50,746 nt of DNA, from positions 1-50,746 of the forward strand of contig JAPPHZ010000035.1 in NCBI GenBank assembly GCA_028820935.1, given 5' to 3'. Within the stretch, counting starts at the first letter, position 1. Every line of letters begins with the position of its first letter. The position numbers and the translations under genes were made by a program. The notes beneath the pieces are model-generated. The model was not told the origin of the DNA, did not search any database, and saw only the letters and a program-made list of their open reading frames with translations. Shown here one piece after another: positions 1-8,169 of the stretch. Source of the stretch: a bacterium (GTDB taxonomy: Bacteria > Actinomycetota > Acidimicrobiia > Spongiisociales > Spongiisociaceae).

Positions 1-367
1 ACGGGCCTGCCTGATTGCGCTCGAAGCGGGGTGTCAGGTGCCACTTCCCCACCGCCAGAGCGCTGTAGCCGGAGTCGCGCAGCAGCCTGGGAAGGGTTGC
101 TGCAGACTTCGGTATCCGCCCCGTATAGCCGGGGAATCCCATCGGAACCTCGGGACCGATCCCCATACCGACAGCGTGGTGGTTGCGACCTGTTATGAGC
201 GTGGCTCTTGTCGGCCCACATAGCGACGTAACGTGAAAACTGTTGTAGCGGAGCCCGTCTTCCGCCAGAAGATCGATGTTCGGAGTGGAGATCTCGGCGC
301 CGTAGCATCCGAGTTGGGCAAAACCCAGGTCGTCAAGGACGATCATGACGACGTTCGGAGCATCCAT
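1..367 (-). CDS. Sulfatase (arylsulfatase-type), N-terminal part, cut by the window edge
   Basis: The first 122 codons of a sulfatase lie on the minus strand and run off the left edge. The start MDAPNVVMIVLDD is the typical metal-binding aspartate pair at the beginning of a sulfatase. The segment SLCGPTRATLITG (Cys50) fits the C-x-P-x-R signature whose cysteine is converted to formylglycine, and VGKWHL near residue 110 fits the second sulfatase signature. A strong GGAGGT ribosome site lies just before the ATG. There is no signal peptide, so a cytoplasmic enzyme or non-classical export is possible. The substrate cannot be told. It follows a metallo-hydrolase and a GNAT gene on the same strand and may be co-transcribed with them. 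Confidence 0.9.
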   Translation of the reverse strand, partial: MDAPNVVMIVLDDLGFAQLGCYGAEISTPNIDLLAEDGLRYNSFHVTSLCGPTRATLITGRNHHAVGMGIGPEVPMGFPGYTGRIPKSAATLPRLLRDSGYSALAVGKWHLTPRFERNQAGP

Positions 368-423
368 CTCACCTCCAGGATGGTTCCCCAACGGGCGCCG
401 CGGTGCGAACTACCACCGATGCT

Positions 424-1248
424 TCAGCTTATCCGGATTGTGCGCGGATCGCCGCCGACGAACACCTTGCCTTTGAAGCCCCGCCGGACCTCACGGGCCA
501 TGCGCCTCACCGCCCTCCGTCCGGTGGCATCACCGTTGCCGCCGAAGTGCACGATTGCCACCATTCGCACGCCCGCCTCCGAGGCGATCCTCCCTACTTC
601 CGTCGATGAGGTGTGGAAGTCCTCGAGACCCTTTTCCCGGATGATCGCCTCCGTGGCCGTGCACTCGTGAATGAGCAGGTCGGCTCCCTGCGCCAGCCGG
701 ATCATCTCGTCCGACGGCGCCGTGTCTCCCGAGTAGGCCACCGACCCTTGTTCGGTGTCCAGCCGGTATGCCCAGGCGTCGAGAAAGCGGGAGTGGGGAA
801 CTGAGGCCGCCGTGACCTTCCAGTGCTCTCCCTCGTGGACGACTCCGGGAGCTTCCACGTCGCCCGCCAGCACCTCGATTCCCCTCGGGTCCATGCCGAC
901 CGAGCCGTCGGTGCGAGAGGCGATGTCACGGGCATAGAAGCCGTCCGGGCCGACCAGGGCCTCGATGAGCGCGGCTGTGCCTTTCGGTCCGTAGACGGGG
1001 ACGGGTTCGGTACGCCCGGTGAGCCACGAGCCGAACAGAAACTCGACCAGGCTCATGTTGTGGTCGAAGTGGCTGTGGGATATGAATAGCGCCGATACCT
1101 CCCCCGGGGGGATACCGACGGCAAAGAGACGGCTGACCGCCTTTCGACCGCAGTCGAACATGACGTTGGTGTTCCCGAAGGACACGACATGGGCCGGGCC
1201 GCCCCGGGTGCGGTGCCACCACCCCGAACCCAGGATCGCTACTCGCAT
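424..1248 (-). CDS. MBL-fold metallo-hydrolase (RNase Z / ElaC-like)
   Basis: A 274-residue metallo-beta-lactamase-fold hydrolase. The metal-binding motif HSHFDH is at residues 58-63, with further ligands likely at VPHSR (about residue 150), SGDTA (about 175) and the late IVHFGG. The N-terminal MRVAILGSG and the overall length resemble the RNase Z/arylsulfatase AtsA-like branch of the superfamily. Many members of that branch are not tRNA nucleases, so the reaction is left open. The ATG is preceded by AGGA at suitable spacing. It sits 39 bases after the GNAT gene and 56 bases before the sulfatase, all in one direction. That spacing suggests an operon, and a role in sulfate-ester or lactone hydrolysis is only a guess from context. 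Confidence 0.85.
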   Translation of the reverse strand: MRVAILGSGWWHRTRGGPAHVVSFGNTNVMFDCGRKAVSRLFAVGIPPGEVSALFISHSHFDHNMSLVEFLFGSWLTGRTEPVPVYGPKGTAALIEALVGPDGFYARDIASRTDGSVGMDPRGIEVLAGDVEAPGVVHEGEHWKVTAASVPHSRFLDAWAYRLDTEQGSVAYSGDTAPSDEMIRLAQGADLLIHECTATEAIIREKGLEDFHTSSTEVGRIASEAGVRMVAIVHFGGNGDATGRRAVRRMAREVRRGFKGKVFVGGDPRTIRIS

Positions 1249-1287
1249 GTCAGGTCCTAGGAGCCTGCGGCTGCCGCTGTGGGTTGC

Positions 1288-1827
1288 TCAAACTCCCGCC
1301 TGATCGGTCACGAGGTCGGCGACCTGCAGCCATCCGTAGGCCACCTCAGCTACGCCTGCTCCGGCGATGTCGATGGTTCTGCTGTCGATCGGTTCCCCTC
1401 CGAGAGCCTCGTAGAAGCGGCACGCGGGATGGTTGTCCTTCGCCACCCACAGCAGCATCGAGTCGAACCCGTCCGCCAACAGCCTCTCGGCCACGGCCGA
1501 GACGAGAAGGCGCCCCAAGCCCCTGCGCTGGTACTGCTCGAGCAGGTAGACGAGATAGAGCTCTCCCAGGTAAGTCTCGTTCCCGGTTCGCTCCGGCCCT
1601 CCCGCGGCCAAGCCGACCACATCACCGGACTCGGTCTCCGCGAGGAAATTGCTGACGGTGGGCCGCGCCGTCGTCAGGACCTGTTCCCAGAACGACTCCC
1701 TGTCCCGGTACGAGAGTCCGGCCAAGAACTCGTCGGGCAAGATGCCGGCATAGGTGGACCGCCACGAGTCGACGTGAACCCTGGCGAGCGAATCGGCATC
1801 CCGCGGTTCCGCAGTCCTGATACGCAT
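1288..1827 (-). CDS. GNAT family N-acetyltransferase
   Basis: A 179-residue single-domain GNAT acetyltransferase that would transfer an acetyl group from acetyl-CoA to an unknown acceptor. Visible family features are the N-terminal IRTAEPRDADSLARVHVDSW, the beta4 strand GELYLVYLLEQYQRRGLGR that carries the Q/R-x-x-G-x-G/A acetyl-CoA loop (about residues 108-118), and WVAKDNHPACRFYEALGG, the classic C-terminal N-x-x-A-x-x-F-Y-E helix. The WRSTYAGILPDEF segment is common in GNATs of the small-molecule type. AAGGTG precedes the ATG. It is likely the first gene of a short minus-strand unit with the MBL hydrolase and the sulfatase. Confidence 0.88.
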   Translation of the reverse strand: MRIRTAEPRDADSLARVHVDSWRSTYAGILPDEFLAGLSYRDRESFWEQVLTTARPTVSNFLAETESGDVVGLAAGGPERTGNETYLGELYLVYLLEQYQRRGLGRLLVSAVAERLLADGFDSMLLWVAKDNHPACRFYEALGGEPIDSRTIDIAGAGVAEVAYGWLQVADLVTDQAGV

Positions 1828-1947
1828 GGAAACACCTTACTACCAGGCCTTTCGGGACGCGGGGCGTTTCCGGTACGACGCCGCCCTCGCCATTCGGTAT
1901 GGGTGATGAGTCGGCATTGGCGGGCGGTTAGTGGCTGGATGTGTTGG

Positions 1948-2385
1948 CTAACCGGGGAAGGTGACCGGACCTACTACATCTTCCACGTCAGCGGCTTCGA
2001 TGACTACCCGGCCGCGGTCGATGGCTGACTGCTTCATGGCGTCGAGGTCGACTCCGGGCGGTGGCGGTGCGAAGCTGAGCACGAACGAGACCGTGGCAGA
2101 ACCCCGGTTCTCCACTCCGAAGGGCATCCCCCTGGGAATGTGGAGCGCATCGCCGGGAGAAAGGGCTACGCGGTCTTCGTCGAGGATCCCGTCGAGATGT
2201 CCCTCGAGCATGAACAGCGACAACTCGAACAGCTCGGCCTCCTCGGCATCGGGCGGCATGTAGCCGCCGGCGGGCACGTGGGCCACGTAGGAGAACAGTT
2301 CCTTCCCGGAGACCAGCGGCCGGTAGTAGTAGCCGTCGTCGGCGTGCTGGTAGGCCTCGACTTCGGTGAACCTACGGATGGACAT
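1948..2385 (-). CDS. Cupin-domain protein
   Basis: A 145-residue small beta-barrel (cupin) protein. The reading frame is open further upstream, but that part is a proline/arginine-rich shadow of the HNH gene, so the ATG giving MSIRRFTEVEAY is chosen. It has AGGGACGG upstream. The cupin core lies at about residues 45-115: PGDALHIPRGMPFGVENRG is the second conserved cupin motif and DILDEDRVALSPGD the turn before it. Metal ligands are incomplete (few histidines), so it may bind a small ligand rather than catalyse. The start lies 53 bases past the stop of the DUF222-HNH gene on the same strand. Function unknown. Confidence 0.8.
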   Translation of the reverse strand: MSIRRFTEVEAYQHADDGYYYRPLVSGKELFSYVAHVPAGGYMPPDAEEAELFELSLFMLEGHLDGILDEDRVALSPGDALHIPRGMPFGVENRGSATVSFVLSFAPPPPGVDLDAMKQSAIDRGRVVIEAADVEDVVGPVTFPG

Positions 2386-2438
2386 GACCACCGTCCCTGG
2401 GCAGGCGAATTGGGCGTCCAACTCTAGTGATGGTCCTG

Positions 2439-3668
2439 CTATCCGCCGGGGTGGGGTTGTTGGGGGTGGTATTTGTCGAGGAAGGACTGGTAGGCGCGCT
2501 GTTGTTGTTCGTGGGGGCTGAGGTATTCGAGGTTGGTGGGGTGCCGGTAGTGGGCCCAGGTTCGGGGTGGTAGGAGCCGGCGGCGGTGTGGTGGTGTGTG
2601 GGGGTCGATGCGGTGTCCTTTTCGGTGGACGGCGATGTGGTGGTGGTACCAGCAGAGGGTGGTTAGATTGTCGGCCGTGTCGGGACCGCCGTCGCGTTTG
2701 GGGATGACGTGGTGGGTTTGGAGCCGGTAGCTGCTCTGGCATGAGTCGATGACGCATCTGCGGTCCCGTGCGAGCACGGCCCGGCGGAGCCGTTTGGGTA
2801 TGTGGCGTCTGGTCGGCCCGATCTCTACGACTTGGCTGTCTTGGATGGTGACTTCTTCGGTGCGTCCTTCGCACTCGGCCGTCTCGACGGCCAGTCGCCC
2901 GACTCGTGGACCGTTGAACAGTTCGACTCCTTGGGTGTCGTCGGATCGGTTGGCGAGGGTCTCATCTTTGATGAGCATGATGACGGGTTCCCGCCCGGCG
3001 GGGTCGCCTGGTGTGAGGTTCTGGTCCAGGTCGTCCTGGGCCATGGTGGCTAGGCCGATGGCCTGTCTCTGAGCGGGCGAGAGCTCGGGATCAAATTCTG
3101 GGGTGAGGGGTGGTATCTGGTCGGCTCGCCGGTCTAGGGCTTGGCGGACGAGTTGCCCGTCGGTGGCAGTCAGCCTGCCCGACAGGTGCCATACAGCGCC
3201 GTCGTCGGACACGCGCAGGTTGACGTACTGCCGCTCGAAGGCGCTCCGCTCGTCTCCCCTGCTGAGCTTGCGGAACCTGGTCGCCAGCTTCGTGACCCCC
3301 GCTAGGTCCAGGTCCTCTGACGCGGCTACGTCGGCGGGGGTGGCTCCGGCTTGGAGGAGGCGTTGTTGGGAGACGGTGCGGTCGAACGGCAGGTGCCCGC
3401 GGCCTATGAGGTCGATGGTGTCGTCGTCCAGCCGGCGGGCCAGGTAGGCGAGATCCCGGGCAACGGTGTGGGGTATGTCGAGTCTAGATGCTGTCCAGTC
3501 GATGAGGGATCGGTATCCGTCGCGTACGATCCCCCGGTGGCGCATCACCATCTTGAGCCAGGCGAGTTGGCGACCGCGGAGCCGGTCGATCTCCCGCTGT
3601 GTGTCTTTGAGGTTGTTCTCGGCGACCAGAATGGAGTCGGCGTCATGAAAGGTCGGTGCTTCGTACAT
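2439..3668 (-). CDS. DUF222 + HNH endonuclease-domain protein (13E12-repeat type)
   Basis: A 409-residue protein of the actinobacterial DUF222-HNH family, which is often present in many copies per genome and is thought to be spread horizontally. DUF222 occupies about residues 25-260 and starts with a helical segment (DTQREIDRLRGRQLAWLK). The HNH nuclease is near residues 295-355: RRCVIDSCQSSYRLQTHHVI gives the first cysteine and the HH pair, and ADNLTTLCWYHHHIAVH the asparagine and last histidines. The C-terminal tail is proline/histidine-rich. No ribosome site is seen, but TATATT lies 7 bases before the ATG, which fits leaderless transcription. Biological role unproven. Confidence 0.88.
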   Translation of the reverse strand: MYEAPTFHDADSILVAENNLKDTQREIDRLRGRQLAWLKMVMRHRGIVRDGYRSLIDWTASRLDIPHTVARDLAYLARRLDDDTIDLIGRGHLPFDRTVSQQRLLQAGATPADVAASEDLDLAGVTKLATRFRKLSRGDERSAFERQYVNLRVSDDGAVWHLSGRLTATDGQLVRQALDRRADQIPPLTPEFDPELSPAQRQAIGLATMAQDDLDQNLTPGDPAGREPVIMLIKDETLANRSDDTQGVELFNGPRVGRLAVETAECEGRTEEVTIQDSQVVEIGPTRRHIPKRLRRAVLARDRRCVIDSCQSSYRLQTHHVIPKRDGGPDTADNLTTLCWYHHHIAVHRKGHRIDPHTPPHRRRLLPPRTWAHYRHPTNLEYLSPHEQQQRAYQSFLDKYHPQQPHPGG

Positions 3669-3675
3669 ACCAACT

Positions 3676-3681
3676 AATATA
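3676..3681 (-). promoter_or_regulatory. -10 element for a possible leaderless transcript of the DUF222-HNH gene
   Basis: On the minus strand TATATT is followed by exactly 7 bases and then the ATG at 3668. In actinobacteria a TANNNT box 6-7 bases before an ATG is the usual layout of leaderless mRNAs. No Shine-Dalgarno sequence precedes this ATG, which agrees. No good -35 hexamer was found. Confidence 0.4.
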
Positions 3682-3722
3682 ACGTCTGGCTATGACAAAC
3701 TATCCCCTACAATCGCAGAAAT

Positions 3723-3751
3723 CTCAAAAATATAGAAAGCTCAAAAATATA
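3723..3751. repeat. Two direct copies of an A+T-rich 12-mer in the HNH/propeller intergenic region
   Basis: CTCAAAAATATA occurs at 3723-3734 and again at 3740-3751, a spacing of 17 bases. The surrounding 3669-3760 stretch is much richer in A+T than the rest of the window. It lies upstream of the HNH gene and just past the propeller stop, so it may be a regulatory region or a remnant of inserted DNA. Confidence 0.55.
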
Positions 3752-3820
3752 ACGGATTTGGCATATCGGACGGCTGGGTTGGGGGAAGCATCCCGGGGAG
3801 CAATTCGAGTTGGTCAGTGT

Positions 3821-5065
3821 TTATCCGGGCTGCTCGGCGAATACGTGGATGGTGCCCGTATAGGTTGAGACCCAGACCTCGTTGTTGAACGGGTCGTAGG
3901 TGATGCCGATGGGTCTGGGAGTCGTGTCGAACTCCTGGAGGATCATGAAGTCGCGGGTCCGTATCTTGCTCACGGTGTGCGACCTGTAGTTGACGACATA
4001 CAGGGCCGTGCCATCGGCGGAGATGTCCATGCTGCGGGGTGCCTGGCCGGTCCGGACGCGGCGGACGACCTGTCCCGAGTCGAGATCGACTGCCACGACC
4101 GCGTCCTCTCCGTTGAGCGTGGCGTACAGGGTCTTGCCGTCCGGGCTCAACACCAGGTGGCGCGGCGAGATCCCGACGTCGCGAATGTATGTCAGCGCCG
4201 GCTGGTCTGCTGTCCCGGTATCGCCCTGTTCGGGTGAGAAGGCCGAGAGGTCTATGGCGGCTATGCCGGTGGATCCCATGACGGCCACGTAGGCCGTCCT
4301 GCCGTCGCCCGTGACCGCGACGCCTCTCGGGTGGCGACCGACGTCGATCTCCGCAAGCGTCTCGTGCGTGACCAGGTCGATCACGGTGACATCGAAGCCG
4401 CACCAGTTCGATACCACCAGGAGCCGGTTGTCCGGCGTCACGGCCAGGTGTTTCGGTACGGGACCGACCGGATAGACACGGTCGATCTCGAGCGCCGTGG
4501 CGTCTATGCGGTATACGAAACTGTCCTGTCCCTGGTCCTTCCCGCAGGTGTCGCTGCCGGCCTGCGAGTCGTATCCCGGGCCGTACATGCGGTAGTTGGA
4601 TACGAATGCGAACGATCCGTCCGACGTGAAGGCCGCTTCCACGGGTGCTCCCCGGTAGATATCTCCGGAGGCGTCATACCCGAACTCCCGCAGGTTGACG
4701 GAGTCGTCGATGGTCTTGACGATGCGCTTCGTGTGGTCGAGGACCGAGATGGTGTGCCGGTACATCATGTTCTGAGCCAGGTACAAGCCGGTTCCGGACG
4801 CCACGACCGATTTGGGCGCGAGGTCGCCTGCGATCCGGGCCACCGGGTGCATCACGAGCTGGTCGTTCTTCGGGCGCGGAATCGGCACCAGGAATCCGTT
4901 CACGACCATGGTGCCGAAGGGCGCGATGTCTGTCAGCGGCTTGCCGGCCGCCCCGACCGGGTATACCGGAGCGAGGAATCCCAGTAGAAGGGCAACGCTC
5001 GCGGCCACGAACCGGGACGCCACCCTCACGCGCATCGAGTTCAGCATCCGGAACCGGACCGGCAT
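3821..5065 (-). CDS. Secreted YncE-like beta-propeller protein
   Basis: A 414-residue exported seven-blade-type propeller. Residues 1-40 hold arginines, a hydrophobic run (VAASVALLLGFLAPVYPVGAAG) and a likely signal-peptidase site. The rest is built of repeated YVTN/YncE-like units such as LAVTPDNRLLVVSNW, VAVTGDGRTAYVAVMG, LVLSPDGKTLYATLNGEDA and MDISADGTALYVVNYRSHT. Such proteins bind ligands or act as extracytoplasmic scaffolds, and no catalytic motif is seen. GGAAGG lies 12 bases before the ATG at 5065. An in-frame GTG at 5077 directly abuts that site, so the ATG is preferred. It stands alone on the minus strand, divergent from the AIM24 gene. Confidence 0.85.
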   Translation of the reverse strand: MPVRFRMLNSMRVRVASRFVAASVALLLGFLAPVYPVGAAGKPLTDIAPFGTMVVNGFLVPIPRPKNDQLVMHPVARIAGDLAPKSVVASGTGLYLAQNMMYRHTISVLDHTKRIVKTIDDSVNLREFGYDASGDIYRGAPVEAAFTSDGSFAFVSNYRMYGPGYDSQAGSDTCGKDQGQDSFVYRIDATALEIDRVYPVGPVPKHLAVTPDNRLLVVSNWCGFDVTVIDLVTHETLAEIDVGRHPRGVAVTGDGRTAYVAVMGSTGIAAIDLSAFSPEQGDTGTADQPALTYIRDVGISPRHLVLSPDGKTLYATLNGEDAVVAVDLDSGQVVRRVRTGQAPRSMDISADGTALYVVNYRSHTVSKIRTRDFMILQEFDTTPRPIGITYDPFNNEVWVSTYTGTIHVFAEQPG

Positions 5066-5234
5066 CTTGGAGGACACCTTCCAAACATGTGCAACATCAT
5101 ATCAATGCTCTATTACATGAATCGATTGCTCAATAGCAACACCGGATTCCGTACCGCGGCCGGGCAGAAACTACGGACGGCGCGGTGGTAAGTTCTGCGT
5201 GTGGTCCATTGGTATCGGCGTTTGGGAGGTGGGC

Positions 5235-5972
5235 GTGAGGAGTCATGAGGTCGACTACCGGATTGTGGGCGATGACCTGCAGTTCGTCGAGGTGGAACTG
5301 GATCCGCAGGAGACGGTGGTGGCCGAGTCCGGGGCGATGATGTATATCGAGGACGGCATCACGTTCGAGGTCAAGATGGGTGACGGGTCGGAGCCCAACC
5401 AGGGGGCCTGGGGGAAGCTCAAGTCGGCCGGCAAGCGGGCGCTGGCAGGGGAATCGGCGTTCCTAGCCCACTTCACCAACCAGGGCGGCGGCCGGCGCAA
5501 GGTTGCGTTCGCGGCTCCGTATCCGGGAAAGATCGTGCCGCTCGACCTCGCTCAGCTCGGCGGCCGGATCCGGGCCCAGAGGAACGCGTTTCTCTGCGCG
5601 GCGAGGGGTACGAAGCTAGACATCGCCCTCAACCGGAAACTCGGCGTCGGCTTCTTCGGCGGCGAGGGATTTATCCTCCAGGACCTCTCGGGCGACGGAA
5701 TGGCCTTCCTCCACGCCGGCGGCACCATCGTGGAGAAGCACTTGACCGGCGAGAAGCTCAGGATCGACACCGGTTGCGTGGTGGCGTTCGAGCCCCAGAT
5801 CGAGTTCTCGATCGAGCGGGCCGGGCGGACATCGACCATGTTCTTGGGCGGCGAGGGCCTGTTTCTGGCGACCCTGGAAGGCTCGGGGCGGGTCTGGTTG
5901 CAGTCGCTCCCCTTCAGCAAGGTGGTCGACGAGGTGATCCGCCACATCCCGCCGCCCAGCAACAGCGGCTAG
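5235..5972 (+). CDS. AIM24 / TIGR00266 family protein
   Basis: A 245-residue protein of the AIM24 (TIGR00266) family, a double-psi/jelly-roll-like beta fold of unknown biochemical role that is widespread in bacteria. Family marks are [20 protein letters not shown] near the start, [24 protein letters not shown], and [24 protein letters not shown] in the middle, with [20 protein letters not shown] near the end. The GTG start at 5235 is chosen because GGGAGG lies 5-6 bases upstream. A GTG 36 bases earlier (5199) is also open but lacks a good site. It is cytoplasmic by sequence (no signal peptide). No neighbour is functionally linked. Confidence 0.88.
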   Translation: MRSHEVDYRIVGDDLQFVEVELDPQETVVAESGAMMYIEDGITFEVKMGDGSEPNQGAWGKLKSAGKRALAGESAFLAHFTNQGGGRRKVAFAAPYPGKIVPLDLAQLGGRIRAQRNAFLCAARGTKLDIALNRKLGVGFFGGEGFILQDLSGDGMAFLHAGGTIVEKHLTGEKLRIDTGCVVAFEPQIEFSIERAGRTSTMFLGGEGLFLATLEGSGRVWLQSLPFSKVVDEVIRHIPPPSNSG

Positions 5973-6009
5973 CGGCCCGAGCCGGACGAGAACGCGAAGA
6001 TCGCGGCGA

Positions 6010-6024
6010 GCGGGCTTCGCCCGC
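6010..6024 (+). terminator. Possible hairpin after the AIM24 gene
   Basis: GCGGGC, a TTC loop and GCCCGC form a perfect 6-bp stem 38 bases past the AIM24 stop. No run of T follows, so this is a weak terminator call. Confidence 0.3.
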
Positions 6025-6095
6025 CGGGCCCTCCCCCACCGCCACCACCTGGGTCGGGGCGCGTTCTGCTATGCCCTGGTGGGGGTCTGCTGGTC

Positions 6096-6130
6096 TTCGG
6101 CGCCAAATCCGACATTTGGTCTTCGTCTAA
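6096..6130 (+). repeat. Short dispersed repeat, copy 1 (left of the methyltransferase)
   Basis: The unit reads GGCGCCAAATCCGACATTTG and then GTCTTCGTCTAA. CCAAAT and ATTTGG make a 6-bp stem around CCGAC. Copy 2 at 7478-7510 matches almost base for base in the same orientation. CTGGTGGGGG just upstream (about 6075-6085) recurs beside copy 3. Confidence 0.7.
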
Positions 6131-6229
6131 CGCGGCAGTTGGGTGCGGCGGCGGTCGTCGTGTACTACCTGACTTTCGTTCGGCTGCTTCGGGAACTGAA
6201 GGCTGTAAGCGTGACCTGAAGACCGGTAC

Positions 6230-6472
6230 ATGGAGTTGCTGGGTGATGTTATGGCCCTGGTTCGTGCGCTCCGTGTGCACGGCCACCATATTGAGACCGC
6301 CGAGCTATCAGCCTGGGATGCCAGCCATCCGATAGTGGCCTCACGGTTCGAGCTGTTCGCGCTGCGGCGAACAACGTGTGTCACGGTCGGGGTCCCTCTG
6401 GGCACGGACTTGCGAGACGATATTGGTGAGGACGCGAGGCGCGAAATGCTGAGCCGAGTTGAGCTTGCTTGA
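6230..6472 (+). CDS. Small hypothetical protein (weak call)
   Basis: An 80-residue open frame with a plausible mix of residues and no recognised domain (for example LRVHGHHIETAELSAWDAS and GVPLGTDLRDDIGEDARR). No ribosome site is seen before the ATG. The opposite strand in the same stretch reads as a serine/arginine-rich string, which is the usual look of an antisense shadow and mildly favours this frame. It ends 22 bases before the methyltransferase stop and faces it. It could be a real accessory gene, a fragment of one, or chance. Confidence 0.28.
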   Translation: MELLGDVMALVRALRVHGHHIETAELSAWDASHPIVASRFELFALRRTTCVTVGVPLGTDLRDDIGEDARREMLSRVELA

Positions 6473-6494
6473 GCCCGTCGCGGGATGCTCCCGG

Positions 6495-7478
6495 TCAGGA
6501 GCGCTCGAACGCGATTTGTCGTATCTCCCACTCGATGGTCGACTTTGGACTGGAGCCGCGCGCCATCACGTCGAGTTCGTAGGCCAGCAGACGGATTGCG
6601 TCTGCGCCATAGGTGTCGGTAGCGAATCTTCGGTGTCGCCACGCTTCCATATTGAGGCGGAACATCTCCGCTGCGCGCCTGTCCAGCACGGGCAGTGACC
6701 GGACTCCGTTCGCTCTCGTCTGGAGAAACTCCGGCAACGTGATCGTGTCCAATACAGGGCCGATGTAGAGGGTTCTTCCCTCGTGGTTCAACAGCGAGTT
6801 CACGACTTCCAGGTACTGTGACAGCACGCGGTTCGAAGTGGTGATCGACTCCACTTCGTCCAGCAGTAGTACGCCGCCTCTCACAAGCTGCGATCCCCAT
6901 GCGCTGATCACAGCCTCCGGATCCCGTAGGTGTGTAGCCACGAATCGCGCGTACAGGACATCCGCCGGGCCTGTGGGGAAAGGGACAGCAGTCGCATCAT
7001 GAACGAGGTACCGTACACTCCTTCTAGCGGTACGCTGCGCCTGGGCCACGTACACCTCGGAGGTGTCCATCCCTACTGTTAGGCGCGGTTTCAGTGTTCT
7101 GGCGATGAGGCGCGTCGTGTAGCCGGGTCCGCATCCGATGTCTACTGCGAGATTCGGCGGGTCGGGAACTGCCTCGTTGACGAAGCTACGCGAGGACTGG
7201 GCAAAGATCCGGGCCAATAGCCTCAACCGGTCGGAAGCTGTGCTGCCGTCGCCGAACATGTACTCCGCCTCGCCCGGATCGCTTACCCGTCGTTCAGCCA
7301 TGAAGCCGCCATATCTGCCGGAGTAGCACAGATCGTATTGCTCAAACCCAAGCTGCCCATTTGTGGCGCTCGTGGGTTCATGGGCTGACTCTATCGGTGC
7401 TATCTCTTGACGGGGTGCCGTAGATAATGGACTGTGGGAAATGCCACTCGGGTTGGAGGTGTTGTAATGAGCCGTCAT
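6495..7478 (-). CDS. Class I SAM-dependent methyltransferase
   Basis: A 327-residue class I methyltransferase. Motif I (VDIGCGPGYTTRLI) is near residue 115, the acidic end of beta2 is GMDTSEVYVAQA, the post-motif reads HDATAVPFPTGPADVLYARF, and RGGVLLLDEVES is the strand after the catalytic loop. The first 55 residues are serine/proline-rich and variable. The C-terminal 100 residues (after NRVLSQYLEVVNSLL) are a helical substrate-side extension as in small-molecule methyltransferases. The substrate is unknown. The ATG at 7478 is chosen; an ATG six codons upstream lies inside the repeat copy. Codon use is less G/C-biased than in the neighbours, so transfer is likely. Confidence 0.8.
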   Translation of the reverse strand: MTAHYNTSNPSGISHSPLSTAPRQEIAPIESAHEPTSATNGQLGFEQYDLCYSGRYGGFMAERRVSDPGEAEYMFGDGSTASDRLRLLARIFAQSSRSFVNEAVPDPPNLAVDIGCGPGYTTRLIARTLKPRLTVGMDTSEVYVAQAQRTARRSVRYLVHDATAVPFPTGPADVLYARFVATHLRDPEAVISAWGSQLVRGGVLLLDEVESITTSNRVLSQYLEVVNSLLNHEGRTLYIGPVLDTITLPEFLQTRANGVRSLPVLDRRAAEMFRLNMEAWRHRRFATDTYGADAIRLLAYELDVMARGSSPKSTIEWEIRQIAFERS

Positions 7479-7510
7479 CGGTGCCGAATCCGGCATTTGG
7501 TTTCGTCTAA
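7478..7510 (+). repeat. Short dispersed repeat, copy 2 (at the 5' end of the methyltransferase gene)
   Basis: The unit reads TCGGTGCCGAATCCGGCATT and then TGGTTTCGTCTAA. It aligns with 6096-6130 in the same direction, with a few substitutions and one missing base. The stem is kept with a G-T pair. It overlaps the start region of the methyltransferase gene. Confidence 0.7.
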
Positions 7511-7577
7511 TCCGTCCGGGAGGTCGCTGCGACTGACGTTATGTGGTTGACAGCATATAGGTTGGGGTTGGCTGAGC

Positions 7578-7606
7578 ATCGGTGCCAAATCCTGGTGGGG
7601 GCTGCC
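7578..7606 (+). repeat. Short dispersed repeat, partial copy 3
   Basis: CATCGGTGCCAAATCC matches the left half of copies 1 and 2. It is followed directly by TGGTGGGGGCTGC, which resembles the CTGGTGGGGGTCTGC lying upstream of copy 1. The right half of the hairpin unit is missing. Confidence 0.5.
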
Positions 7607-7755
7607 TCGAACGATATGATCCCTCGTGCGGCCTGGTAGACGTCCGAACCGGGCCGTTGGTAATTACGGTTATCTACTAACATACAACGGCGGTGTGACA
7701 CGTTCAACCCCTCTGTGGAGGGTGACCGCGCGGTTTGTGGGGAAACCCAGCCGGG

Positions 7756-8169
7756 TCAGTCGCGTTCCAGTTCGAGCGAGGCGGAGTTCATGCAAAAGCG
7801 CTGGCCGGTCGGCTGTGGGCCGTCGGGAAAGACGTGCCCCAGATGTGACTCGCAATTACCGCACACCACCTCGGTGCGCACCATGCCGTAGCTGTAGTCG
7901 TGGCGCTCCTCCACCGGGGCTCCGTCGACCGACTCGTAGAAGCTGGGCCATCCGGTCCCAGAGTCGTACTTGGTCTCGCTGCGGAACAGCGGGATCCCGC
8001 AACCGATGCACATGTAGGTGCCGGCGTCCTTGGTGTTCCAGTACTCGCCGCTGAAGGCCCGCTCGGTACCGGCTTCCCGAGCCACGTGGTACTGCATCGG
8101 GGTCAGCTTCTCCCGCCACTCCTCCTCGGTCTGCGGGATGGCGGCCGCTTCGCTCTGGGTCGGGGTCAT
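7756..8169 (-). CDS. msrB: Peptide-methionine (R)-S-oxide reductase MsrB
   Basis: A 137-residue complete MsrB that reduces the R-form of methionine sulfoxide in proteins, using thioredoxin. The order is [24 protein letters not shown] at the N-terminus, the zinc cysteines C54/C57 (MCIGC) and C103/C106 (CGNC), TGWPSFYE (residues 72-79), and the catalytic Cys126 in [10 protein letters not shown]. There is no signal peptide, so it is cytoplasmic. GGAAGG and GGAAGA precede the ATG. It stands alone, divergent from the molybdopterin oxidoreductase. The MsrA partner is not in this window. Confidence 0.97.
   Translation of the reverse strand: MTPTQSEAAAIPQTEEEWREKLTPMQYHVAREAGTERAFSGEYWNTKDAGTYMCIGCGIPLFRSETKYDSGTGWPSFYESVDGAPVEERHDYSYGMVRTEVVCGNCESHLGHVFPDGPQPTGQRFCMNSASLELERD

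Larger units (their letters stand above)
5973..6494. other. Long gap between AIM24 and the methyltransferase
   Basis: This 522-base stretch has no convincing gene. It holds the hairpin near 6010, the first copy of the short repeat (6096-6130) and one weak plus-strand reading frame (6230-6472). From about 6100 the base composition looks less G+C-rich than the core genes, which suggests inserted DNA or decayed sequence. Confidence 0.5.

Noticed and set aside
2386-2874. Long N-terminal extension of the cupin protein
   Set aside because: The extension is a Pro/Arg/His-rich reading of the HNH gene in another frame; the cupin fold starts at the ATG at 2385, which has a ribosome site.
6127-6900. 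257-codon minus-strand frame across the gap before the methyltransferase
   Set aside because: It overlaps the methyltransferase in another frame and reads as a Ser/Arg/Pro-rich shadow without motifs.
7507-7707. 66-codon minus-strand frame between the methyltransferase and msrB
   Set aside because: No ribosome site, no domain, crosses repeat copy 3; probably chance.
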